This document shows positions 53,301 through 61,238 of a DNA stretch of 64,000 nt, one piece after another (positions within the stretch are counted from its first letter, which is position 1; each line of letters opens with the position of its first letter). A program made the translations under genes and the position numbers. This DNA is from JAGXLC01 sp964461045 (GTDB lineage: Bacteria > Bacteroidota > Bacteroidia > Bacteroidales > UBA12077): the NCBI GenBank assembly GCA_964461045.1, contig CAYWSJ010000002.1, positions 1 to 64,000 on the forward strand, in the 5' to 3' direction. Under the pieces are notes generated by a model. It ran no database searches. It was not told the origin of the DNA and saw only the letters and a list, made by a program, of their open reading frames with translations.

Positions 53301-53881
53301 CTCCTGATAAGATTAATGAATTACACAATGAATTGGGTAAAGTAACCCGTCAGGGATATGAGCTTTTGGTGAATTTATTGGATTGGGCAAGATCTCAGAC
53401 AGGACGGTTGAAATTTAAACCACAAAAGATAAATTTCTCTGAACTGGTATCTGAAAATATTGAATTTATTGAAAACAGTGCTGCCAAGAAAAATATTCAA
53501 CTTGAGAATTACTTAAAGGAGGAACTTTTTGTAATTGCTGATAAAAACACAATAAATACAGTAATTAGAAATTTATTACAGAATGCTGTTAAATATTCAA
53601 ATAAACATGGTACTGTAAAAGTATACTCGGAACCAGCCATAAACAATGATTATATTAATATTTGTGTCGAGGATAATGGAATTGGAATTTCACCCGAACA
53701 TATTGACAAGTTATTTCGTATAGATGAAAACTACTCGACTCTTGGAACCAATGAAGAAAAAGGTACCGGACTCGGGTTGATATTGTGTAAAGAATTTGTA
53801 GAGAAAAATGGAGGAAGTATTAATGTTGATAGTGTTTACGAGCAAGGAACAACCATTAGGTTTTCTTTAAAAAAAGCATAA
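50312..53881 (+). CDS. Propeller-sensor histidine kinase (1 of 3 paralogues)
   Basis: The 1189-residue protein has a signal peptide or anchor (about 1-29) and a periplasmic two-component-regulator propeller (about 45-690), with repeated blocks such as NWRIFQDSSGKMFFGNSDGLLIYDG and NLWAALTNGISYLKI. A Y_Y_Y domain (about 690-765) leads to a membrane helix (about 772-795). The cytoplasmic part has a coiled coil (800-838), PAS (about 839-955), HisKA with phospho-acceptor His973 in IIAHDLKNPF, and HATPase_c (about 1075-1187) with N-box, VEDNGIGIS and GTGLGLILCKEF. Unlike Bacteroides hybrid two-component systems it has no receiver or AraC domain. The next paralogue starts 30 bp downstream. The ligand is unknown; propellers of this class often sense glycans. 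Confidence 0.92.
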   Translation: MLPNRLAYILFCLFSFVSVLFFTHNLNGQIKNKGVCEIENYSIEEYSPQNHRASPQNWRIFQDSSGKMFFGNSDGLLIYDGSKWRLKFLPNRSVLRSVNADTDNQIYIGGEGDFGKLLIDSAGKYYYRTLKNKVPENVEDIRNIWDIKVINDTIYIRARNKLFLYADTTIIEVFKTKGQFFFDFIINENYYVFDSEKGVLKHENGELQLIPDGDHYKYYSARAVFPFKDSLMLFASPIDGLSIYNGEKFRSWDIPASDFIVEHPLYCGEKLPGGYYALGTQGGGIIVINEQGEVKQIYNKSNGLQNNVVLDLMLDKQKNLWAALTNGISYLKINSPFSYYTENYNIPKQNYYVQKYRDNLFFSSDEGIFIKPWEEINEDLKINKARFLKKSQGQSWLFEKSGKFLLCGHNNGVIVIRNEEVDKIIPIPYNVWEMIKDPVDKNLLYACSIKGLYKLRNTGNDIILEGKIAGLDDNIMYAAIDKNGDFWISDELNGVKKMILNETKDSVVEIQEFTKEEGLPSNEGNWILNLEDEIVFTNPTHKGIYHYNNLIGRIEPYDKLNNRFNINGPVTLLRKGTEGRYWVRDDGFLKVFTENNGEYSLQKKQFNKFQGRNLERISFIDKENVMFGTDEYILNYNPHYPKDYKLDYKSHIRKVVSIQEDSVLFFGNKNIINPNLDLEDSFSRITLPYKSNALRFEYSATYYDEPGEIEYNVWLEGYENKSNKWSKETNVEYTNLREGDYSFHVIARNIYDETSEESIFHFSIDPPWYRTTLAYLVYIILFILILYTGVKIYVRKLKADRDRLERIVIERTSEIQQQKEEIKTQAEQLEDINKELQKLSLVASKTDNAVIITNERGKIEWINEGFQRLFGYNLEQIKYYFASNIRSLYKDTDIQNILNDSAKNQRSFIFDTAIEDQDGNRINVQTTLTPIVENNVLTKFIAILTDIRKIKETEEELQKLIKTKDKFFTIIAHDLKNPFQSLLGISELLADRDNSLSPDKINELHNELGKVTRQGYELLVNLLDWARSQTGRLKFKPQKINFSELVSENIEFIENSAAKKNIQLENYLKEELFVIADKNTINTVIRNLLQNAVKYSNKHGTVKVYSEPAINNDYINICVEDNGIGISPEHIDKLFRIDENYSTLGTNEEKGTGLGLILCKEFVEKNGGSINVDSVYEQGTTIRFSLKKA

Positions 53882-53911
53882 AATTAAAATAGAATTGTAT
53901 ATTGACCAGTT

Positions 53912-56900
53912 ATGACCAACCAAATTTTAAGATTTGTATCAATTCTTATATTTTTTTCTTTTTCTATATCCGGGTTTTCCCAGAGTAAGAGAATCGGATT
54001 ACCGTTTATAAAAAATTTTTCTCCACAGGAGTATGGACAACATATTCAGAATTGGTCTATAATCCAGGATGAGAGAGGGATGATGTACATCGGAAATGGA
54101 AATGGCATGATGGAGTATGACGGTGAACGTTTTCGTTTGATAGAACTCCCGAATGAAACAACAACAAGATCTGTAGCAATAGATAAACAAAATCGTATTT
54201 ATGTGGGATCTGTAGGTGATTTTGGTTATCTGGAACCGGATAGTATTGGAAGAACAAAATATATTTCTTTGGTACCTGAGGTAAAAAAGGAACATCAGAA
54301 ATTTGCTGACGTGTGGGATACAAAGTATAACGGTAATTCTGTTGTATTTAAAACGTATAATTATATTTTCAGATACAAAAATGGGAAAATCACTTCATGG
54401 CCTTCTCAAAAGCAATTTTCAGGAATATTTATAATCGATAGTACTTATTATGTTCTGGATTATAAGAACGGACTCTATAAAATATCAGGAGATAAACTTA
54501 TTAAGGCGCCTTATAGTGATTTATTTAAAGACAGGTATTTCAGTAATGGGTCTGAATTCGTGGATGGAAAGGCTATATTTCCAAGTTCAGGTTATCTTTA
54601 CACTTATGATCCTTCTGCAAAAAATGAAAAAAAAGCTGTACAGAGGTTCAGAACAGATATTGATGATTATTTAAAGGAGGTTGAAATTTATAAAATACAC
54701 AAAGTTTCAGATAACAGGTTTATAATAGGAACCTTGGCCAACAACGGTTTTATTGTTATCGATAGCACCGGAAAAAAAATACAAAAAATAAATAATGACC
54801 AGGGACTTCAGGAAGGTAGTATTTATGCCATTTCCACAGATAAGGAAGGAAATGCCTGGCTGGCGATGAGTAATGGTGTTGCAAAAGCTGAAATATCTTC
54901 TTCTATTACATTCTGGGATCACCGAATAGGACTTGAAGGGACAGTTGAAGATATTATTGAATTTGAAGGTACCTTATATGTCGCCACACATCAAGGGTTT
55001 TATTATTTAGACGATAAAGGAGACGTACATCCGATGGGTGACTTCAAACAACAATGCTGGGATTTTTTAATTTTTAAGGATCCTGATAATCCCGAAAAAA
55101 AGCGCCTTTTAGCTACAGGAAGAGATATTATATATGAAATAAAAAATAATAAACTGCACAATTTATGGAGTATATCGGATGAATCGCCTGCGTTTTACCT
55201 ATACCAGTCTGAAAATAATCCTGAATTAATATACGCAGGTTTATTGGATGGGCTTGCAGCAATCCATTACAAAAATGGACAATTTGTAAAAGAAAACCGT
55301 GTATTGAGCATGAGAGAAGATGTCCGGTCTATTGAAGAAGACAACAAAGGCAATTTATGGCTTGGGCTCTTCAGAAAAGGGGCCATCAAACTAAAATTAA
55401 ATGAAGAAGGAACAAAAGCAGAGAAAGAAATATTATACAACAAAGATGATGGTTTTCGATCAACTAAAAATATTCTTATTTATCCTTTTAAAGATCGTTT
55501 AATCTTTGCTTCTGATAAAGGTTTTCATAAATATAACCATGAGAAAGATTGTTTCATTCCTGACTCTACTTTCGGAGAGAGTTTTGGAAATGGCTCAAGG
55601 GATGTTTTTTCATTCCAGGAGCAAAATGACAGCACTGTATGGTGCTGTGGATTGAATAACAGAACAGGAAAATTTGGTTACGGTGTTTCAGACAATAAAG
55701 GCAATTATAAATGGAAATTCAGGCAATTTGGAAGAATACCTGAGATGATGGCTCTGGCTTTGTATATTGAAGACAATGGTACTGCATGGCTAGGTGGATC
55801 GGAAGGTTTATTCTGTTATACACCTACTGAAACAACACATGGAAGCCAGTATCCTACACTTATTAGAGAAGTTGTTATTGGAGAAGATTCTGTTATTTTT
55901 GCCGGGAATACACGAAAAAAGAGAAATGGAAAAATTATAAGTGTCTTTAAACCTGAAATTGAATACAAAGATGAAATAAACTATAATAATAATACAGTTA
56001 CTTTCAATTTTGCAGCCTTAAGTTTTGAAGACCTTGAAGGAAATAAATTCTCTTACTACCTTGAAGGATTTGACAATGGATGGTCGGAATGGACTAAAAA
56101 CAGTTTTAAACAATACAATAATTTACGCGAAGGAGATTATGTTTTCCATGTAAAATCTGCAAATATCTATGGAATTGAAGGCGATAAAATGTCGTATAAA
56201 TTTTCTATCCGGCCTCCCTGGTACAGGTCAACAGTTGCTTATATTAGTTATTTCTTGTTATTTGGATTTTTATTTTATTCGGGAATATTGATAAACTCAA
56301 GAAGATTAAAGAAGAAAAACAGAAAATTAGAAGAAATTATAAGGCAACGAACCAACGAAATTACTGAGCAGAAAGAAGAAATTGAGCAACAAAATGAAGA
56401 ACTCGAGCAACAAAGAGATTCCATTGCAAACCAGGCAGGACAATTAAGACTTATTAATCAGGAATTGAGGAAGTTAACCATTGTTGCAAGAGAGACTGAT
56501 AATGGAATATTAATTACAGACCCCGATGGAAATATAGAATGGATTAATGAGGGATTTGTGAGGTTGTTTGGATATAATATAGAGGAATTGAGAGAAAAAC
56601 TTGGAATGAATATAATAAACAGTAGCTCCGTTCCAAACATGAAAGAGATTTTTGAACGCGTTAAAAAAGAGAAAAAATCGGAAGTTTATGAATCAAAGGT
56701 AATAGCAAAAAACGGAGAAATAGTTAATGCTTATACAACTTTAACACCTGTTTTGGATGAAAATGGCGAGATAGAAAAAGTAATAGCAATCGACTCAGAT
56801 ATAAGAAAACTTAAAGAAGCTGAAGAAGAGCTTAAAATGCTTAATGCAACTAAAGATAAATTTTTCTCAATTATAGCCCATGACCTGAAAAATCCATTCA

Positions 56901-57529
56901 GCTCAGTTCTTGGAGCTTCTGAGGTTCTGTTGAAAAAGTTTGATAAGTTTGAGAAAGAAAAAATCCTCTTTTTTATTGAGAATATTAAAAAAGTGGCAAA
57001 GCAGGGATACGATCTTCTCATGAATTTACTTGAGTGGTCAAGATCACAAACAGGAAGGCTTAAGTTTGAAATGAAAAAATATGATCTTTATGACCTTGTT
57101 GAATCAAATATCCAACTTCTCCAGACATCAGCAGGAAACAAAAATATCAGAATAAAAAACGAGGTGGATCCTGAAGTTAAAATTTTTGCTGACAAAAATA
57201 CTGTACTTACTGTTCTGAGAAACCTGATTTCCAATGCCATTAAATATACAAGGGAAAATGGGAAAATTTATGTTAAATCTGAATCAGGCAAAGATGATTA
57301 TGTTAAAATAATTGTAGAAGACACTGGAATTGGTATTTCAGAGAAAATCCAAAAAAAACTATTCAGAATTGATGAAAACTTTTCTAAGAAAGGAACAAAT
57401 AATGAAACCGGAACCGGCCTTGGTTTAATACTTTGTAAAGAATTTGTAGAGAGAAATAGTGGTAATATATATATTGAAAGTGAGGAAGGTAAGGGGAGTA
57501 AGTTTATTTTTACCTTATTAAAAAAATAA
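53912..57529 (+). CDS. Propeller-sensor histidine kinase (2 of 3 paralogues)
   Basis: The 1205-residue protein has the same order as its neighbour: signal peptide (about 1-23, ending SGFSQS), propeller (about 35-690), Y_Y_Y (about 690-765, LEGFDNGWSEWTKNSFKQYNNLREGDYVFHV...), membrane helix (about 771-792), and a Gln/Glu-rich coiled coil (about 800-850). PAS follows (about 852-970), then HisKA with His990 in IIAHDLKNPF, and HATPase_c with TGIGIS and GTGLGLILCKEFVERN. The periplasmic part is clearly diverged from copy 1, while the kinase core is very similar. It starts 30 bp after copy 1, so the genes are probably cotranscribed. No receiver or DNA-binding domain. Confidence 0.92.
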   Translation: MTNQILRFVSILIFFSFSISGFSQSKRIGLPFIKNFSPQEYGQHIQNWSIIQDERGMMYIGNGNGMMEYDGERFRLIELPNETTTRSVAIDKQNRIYVGSVGDFGYLEPDSIGRTKYISLVPEVKKEHQKFADVWDTKYNGNSVVFKTYNYIFRYKNGKITSWPSQKQFSGIFIIDSTYYVLDYKNGLYKISGDKLIKAPYSDLFKDRYFSNGSEFVDGKAIFPSSGYLYTYDPSAKNEKKAVQRFRTDIDDYLKEVEIYKIHKVSDNRFIIGTLANNGFIVIDSTGKKIQKINNDQGLQEGSIYAISTDKEGNAWLAMSNGVAKAEISSSITFWDHRIGLEGTVEDIIEFEGTLYVATHQGFYYLDDKGDVHPMGDFKQQCWDFLIFKDPDNPEKKRLLATGRDIIYEIKNNKLHNLWSISDESPAFYLYQSENNPELIYAGLLDGLAAIHYKNGQFVKENRVLSMREDVRSIEEDNKGNLWLGLFRKGAIKLKLNEEGTKAEKEILYNKDDGFRSTKNILIYPFKDRLIFASDKGFHKYNHEKDCFIPDSTFGESFGNGSRDVFSFQEQNDSTVWCCGLNNRTGKFGYGVSDNKGNYKWKFRQFGRIPEMMALALYIEDNGTAWLGGSEGLFCYTPTETTHGSQYPTLIREVVIGEDSVIFAGNTRKKRNGKIISVFKPEIEYKDEINYNNNTVTFNFAALSFEDLEGNKFSYYLEGFDNGWSEWTKNSFKQYNNLREGDYVFHVKSANIYGIEGDKMSYKFSIRPPWYRSTVAYISYFLLFGFLFYSGILINSRRLKKKNRKLEEIIRQRTNEITEQKEEIEQQNEELEQQRDSIANQAGQLRLINQELRKLTIVARETDNGILITDPDGNIEWINEGFVRLFGYNIEELREKLGMNIINSSSVPNMKEIFERVKKEKKSEVYESKVIAKNGEIVNAYTTLTPVLDENGEIEKVIAIDSDIRKLKEAEEELKMLNATKDKFFSIIAHDLKNPFSSVLGASEVLLKKFDKFEKEKILFFIENIKKVAKQGYDLLMNLLEWSRSQTGRLKFEMKKYDLYDLVESNIQLLQTSAGNKNIRIKNEVDPEVKIFADKNTVLTVLRNLISNAIKYTRENGKIYVKSESGKDDYVKIIVEDTGIGISEKIQKKLFRIDENFSKKGTNNETGTGLGLILCKEFVERNSGNIYIESEEGKGSKFIFTLLKK

Positions 57530-57606
57530 CCTTTACTGTTATTTTAGGTTTTCACCATTAATTTTTCTAAATTGTTTGACCATCATTGGCCCATAAAGGA
57601 GATAAA

Positions 57607-60600
57607 ATGCATAAAAAAATTTTATTTTTTATCATTGTTTTTTCAGCAACTTATTTTTCATCATTTTCCCAGGTAAAACAAGTAGGAAACCCCTATATAA
57701 AAAATTATTCGCTTGATGATTATTCCAATGAAGATTTAGTGGTATCTACACAGAACTGGTCTGTCTACCAGGATAATAAGGGAATAATGTATTTTGGAAA
57801 CACAAACGGAATATTAATTTTTGATGGTACTTACTGGGAATTGATAGAAATGCCAAATAACTCTACTGTCCGATCAATAAAGCAGGGATCTGATGGGAAA
57901 ATATATGTAGGGGCAGAAGGTGAATTTGGCATCTTATCAAATGATGGTAAAGGAAAATTAGTATATAAGTCTCTGTTACAAAATAATAGTTCAGTATTTA
58001 ATTTCGCTGATGTATGGAATATATTTTCTGTTAAGAATAAAATTGTTTTTGAAACAAACAAAAGAGCTTTTATTCTTGATAAACAAAAGGATACTTTGTA
58101 TTCCCATTCTGCAAAAGGGAATATCCTGAATTCCTATAAATCAAAGGATAGAGTATATTTTTTTAACAGCAAACAGGGGTTACTTAAATTGACAGAAAAT
58201 GGACTGACTGAAATTTCTTCTCATCAGATTTTTAAATCTTATGGTACTGCCATTCATGGATTTGATAACAATTTTATTATTGTATCCAGAGAGTATGGGT
58301 TTTACAAATTTAAAGAAAACAGTATTGATAAATGGAATGTTAAAGGAGAATCAAAAATTCTTGAAAAAGAGCCTTATTGCGGAGTTAAGATCGACTCAGA
58401 ACATATTGCTGTCGGTACCCAACTTGGTGGTATTTTTATCATAAATTCAAAAGGCAAAGTTGTCCAGGTTTTTAATAAGGAAAACGGATTACAGGCCAAT
58501 ACTGTTTACGGTCTTTTTCTTGATAAAAACAACAACTTATGGGCAGCGCTTGGGAATGGAATAAGTTATTTTAAAATTAATTCTCCTTTTTCCTATTTTA
58601 ACAGACTCTATAATATTCCTCAGAAAAATTATTCCGTGGAATATTTGAAAGGGAAGGTTTATTTTGGAAATGAAGTGGGAGTGTATACAAAACCTTTAGC
58701 TACAGCCAATAATGATTTATACATAAATAAGTTTAGCTTTATAAAAGGCTCCGAAGGGCAGATATGGGAACTGCATCAGCATGAAAACCGTTTAATTGCT
58801 GCACATAATGGAAGTGTTCTGTTAATAGATGATAATAAGGTAGTTTCCCGAATCCTGGAGAATGAAAATATATGGCACATAAGAAGGGCTTATAATCAGA
58901 ATGGTACATATTTTGCTTTCACGGGTGAAGGTATTTATAGCTTTAAAGTAGACAACAACAAATTGCTATTACTTGGTAAATATGAAGGGTTTAATGGGGA
59001 ATGTCGGTATGCTGAAGTAGAAAATGATTCTACTTTATGGGTAACAAATTATATCGATGGAATTAAAAGGCTTACTGTAAATACTAAGAAGCAGAATATA
59101 AAAAGAATTAAACAGTTTACAGTTGAAAATGGATTGCCCCAGAATTCATTGAATTTACCATCTATGGCTATGAATACTGTTTACATAGCAACAACGAAAG
59201 GGATATATGAAATAGTTGAAGACTCTATAATTCCGGCTGAGGATTTTAATAAGCAATATAATCTTTCAGGACAGACAAATTTATTTTATGAGGATAATTG
59301 GAAGAGAACCTGGGTACAGGATAATTTAAATCTTAAACTTATCACAAAAAACAAAAAATTGATTCAAACTCCATTTAATCGATTTCATGGGCAGAATTTG
59401 TCAAGAATAAATGTGGTGAATGAAGAAAATATCTTTTTTGCCGGAGATAAATATGTAGTCCATTATGATCCAACTATTCCATTTGAAGAAGATACAACTT
59501 TTAATGTGCATATTAAAAGCATTATAAACCTGAAAAATGATTCGGTTATTGCCGGGGGATATAGACATTTATTAAAGGATTCCCTGAAAAACCTGAATTT
59601 GGAATCGGGCAGGCTCATATTACCTAATAAATTTAATAATCTGAGATTTGAGTTTTCCGCTTCTTATTATGAAAAACCAGAGGAAACAAAGTATAAAGTC
59701 TGGTTAAGTGGATTTGAAGATAACAACTTAAACTGGTCAGATGAGATAAAAAAAGATTATACCAATTTACCTCCGGGAGAATATGTTTTTCATTTGAAAG
59801 CCCAAAATATTTATAACCTTAAAAGTAGCGAAACAACTTTTGAATTTGAGATTTTACCTCCATGGTACAGATCTGCACTGGCATATTTTATTTATGTCAT
59901 TCTCTTTATTTTCTTTATTTATTTGATGGCCAGATTATATGCCAATAAGGTAAAGAAAGATAAAAAGAAGCTGGAAAATATTGTTTACCGTAGTACAGAA
60001 GAAATACGAAAGCAAAATGAAGAAATTCTATACCAGAATTCTAAAATATTGAAGCAAAAAGAGGAAATTCAGGAAAAAGCAAAACAACTTGAATCTGCCA
60101 ATGCCGAGTTAGAGAAGTTATCAATAGTAGCAAGCGAAACCAATAATGCTGTTGTTATTGCCAATAAGGACGGAAGGGTTGAATGGATAAATCAGGGATT
60201 TGTAAGGCTATATGGATATACATTAGAAGAACTGAGAAGTCATTATGGAACTTACTTGCAAAATTTTAATCCCAATGCTGATTTCAGTAAAATAAAACCG
60301 GACAATAAAAAGAAATCTCGAGAATCGGTTTTTGAGTCTGTAATTAAAACTAAAAATGATGAGATCGTAGAAGTACAAACTACCTTAACCCCAATCTACA
60401 ATGAGCAGGGAGAAATTTTTAAGTATGTTGTAATAGACACTGATATTAGAGATCTGAAAAGATATGAAAATGAGTTAAAGAAACTTGTGACAACTAAAGA
60501 TAAGTTTTTTTCAATAATTGCACATGACCTGAAGAATCCTTTTAATTCAATTCTGGGAGCTACCTCCATTCTGATAAAGAAGAAGGATAAGCTTGACAAA

Positions 60601-61182
60601 GAGAGAATACAGTATTTCCATGAAAATATATATAATGTTGCACAGCAGGGATATGACCTTTTGGAGAATTTGCTCGAATGGGCCCGCTCACAAACAGGTC
60701 GACTTGACTTGAAATTTGAAAGGCTTAATCTATATGACCTTTCCAATGAGGCAATCGATATTCTCAGATCTAATGCTGATAATAAACATATTGAAATTAT
60801 AAATAAGATTAATAAAAATTATGAGGTTGTTGCAGATAAAAATACTGTAAAAACTGTTTTCAGGAATCTGTTGTCAAATGCCATTAAATATACAAATCCT
60901 AAAGGAAAAGTAATTCTAAATGCTGAATCTGAAGGGAAATATAAGAAAGTAAGTATTTCTGATACTGGTATTGGAATCCCTAAAAAATATCTTAGCAAGA
61001 TATTTAAAGTAGATGTTCAGTACTCACGAAAGGGAACTGCAGAGGAGAGTGGAACTGGATTGGGGCTAATTCTTTGCAAAGAGTTTGTTGAAAAAAACAA
61101 TGGAAAGATTTTTGTTCAAAGTATTGAAGGAGAGGGGAGTATTTTTTATTTTACCTTGCCAGATAAACAGAAAAACTCTTAA
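57607..61182 (+). CDS. Propeller-sensor histidine kinase (3 of 3 paralogues)
   Basis: I start this at the ATG at 57607 (1191 residues, MHKKILFFIIVFSATYF), because an AAAGGAG ribosome-binding site precedes it and it begins with the signal peptide. An in-frame TTG at 57586 would add seven hydrophilic residues. Layout: signal (1-22), propeller (about 35-690), Y_Y_Y (about 690-760), membrane helix (about 760-782), coiled coil (785-835), PAS (about 838-955), HisKA with His973, and HATPase_c with DTGIGIP and GTGLGLILCKEFVEKNNG. Its propeller is closest to copy 1 (KINSPFSY shared near residue 330). It is 77 bp after copy 2, with no terminator between them. Confidence 0.92.
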   Translation: MHKKILFFIIVFSATYFSSFSQVKQVGNPYIKNYSLDDYSNEDLVVSTQNWSVYQDNKGIMYFGNTNGILIFDGTYWELIEMPNNSTVRSIKQGSDGKIYVGAEGEFGILSNDGKGKLVYKSLLQNNSSVFNFADVWNIFSVKNKIVFETNKRAFILDKQKDTLYSHSAKGNILNSYKSKDRVYFFNSKQGLLKLTENGLTEISSHQIFKSYGTAIHGFDNNFIIVSREYGFYKFKENSIDKWNVKGESKILEKEPYCGVKIDSEHIAVGTQLGGIFIINSKGKVVQVFNKENGLQANTVYGLFLDKNNNLWAALGNGISYFKINSPFSYFNRLYNIPQKNYSVEYLKGKVYFGNEVGVYTKPLATANNDLYINKFSFIKGSEGQIWELHQHENRLIAAHNGSVLLIDDNKVVSRILENENIWHIRRAYNQNGTYFAFTGEGIYSFKVDNNKLLLLGKYEGFNGECRYAEVENDSTLWVTNYIDGIKRLTVNTKKQNIKRIKQFTVENGLPQNSLNLPSMAMNTVYIATTKGIYEIVEDSIIPAEDFNKQYNLSGQTNLFYEDNWKRTWVQDNLNLKLITKNKKLIQTPFNRFHGQNLSRINVVNEENIFFAGDKYVVHYDPTIPFEEDTTFNVHIKSIINLKNDSVIAGGYRHLLKDSLKNLNLESGRLILPNKFNNLRFEFSASYYEKPEETKYKVWLSGFEDNNLNWSDEIKKDYTNLPPGEYVFHLKAQNIYNLKSSETTFEFEILPPWYRSALAYFIYVILFIFFIYLMARLYANKVKKDKKKLENIVYRSTEEIRKQNEEILYQNSKILKQKEEIQEKAKQLESANAELEKLSIVASETNNAVVIANKDGRVEWINQGFVRLYGYTLEELRSHYGTYLQNFNPNADFSKIKPDNKKKSRESVFESVIKTKNDEIVEVQTTLTPIYNEQGEIFKYVVIDTDIRDLKRYENELKKLVTTKDKFFSIIAHDLKNPFNSILGATSILIKKKDKLDKERIQYFHENIYNVAQQGYDLLENLLEWARSQTGRLDLKFERLNLYDLSNEAIDILRSNADNKHIEIINKINKNYEVVADKNTVKTVFRNLLSNAIKYTNPKGKVILNAESEGKYKKVSISDTGIGIPKKYLSKIFKVDVQYSRKGTAEESGTGLGLILCKEFVEKNNGKIFVQSIEGEGSIFYFTLPDKQKNS

Positions 61183-61238
61183 TATTGAAAGCATAGTATT
61201 TTTTCTTTATCTTTTGTAGTTAAAAATTATCATTCTTC

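Noticed and set aside
50312..61182. Hybrid two-component regulators of a polysaccharide utilisation locus
   Set aside because: The sensors look like those of HTCS proteins, but receiver and AraC domains are missing and there is no SusC, SusD or glycosidase gene in the window.
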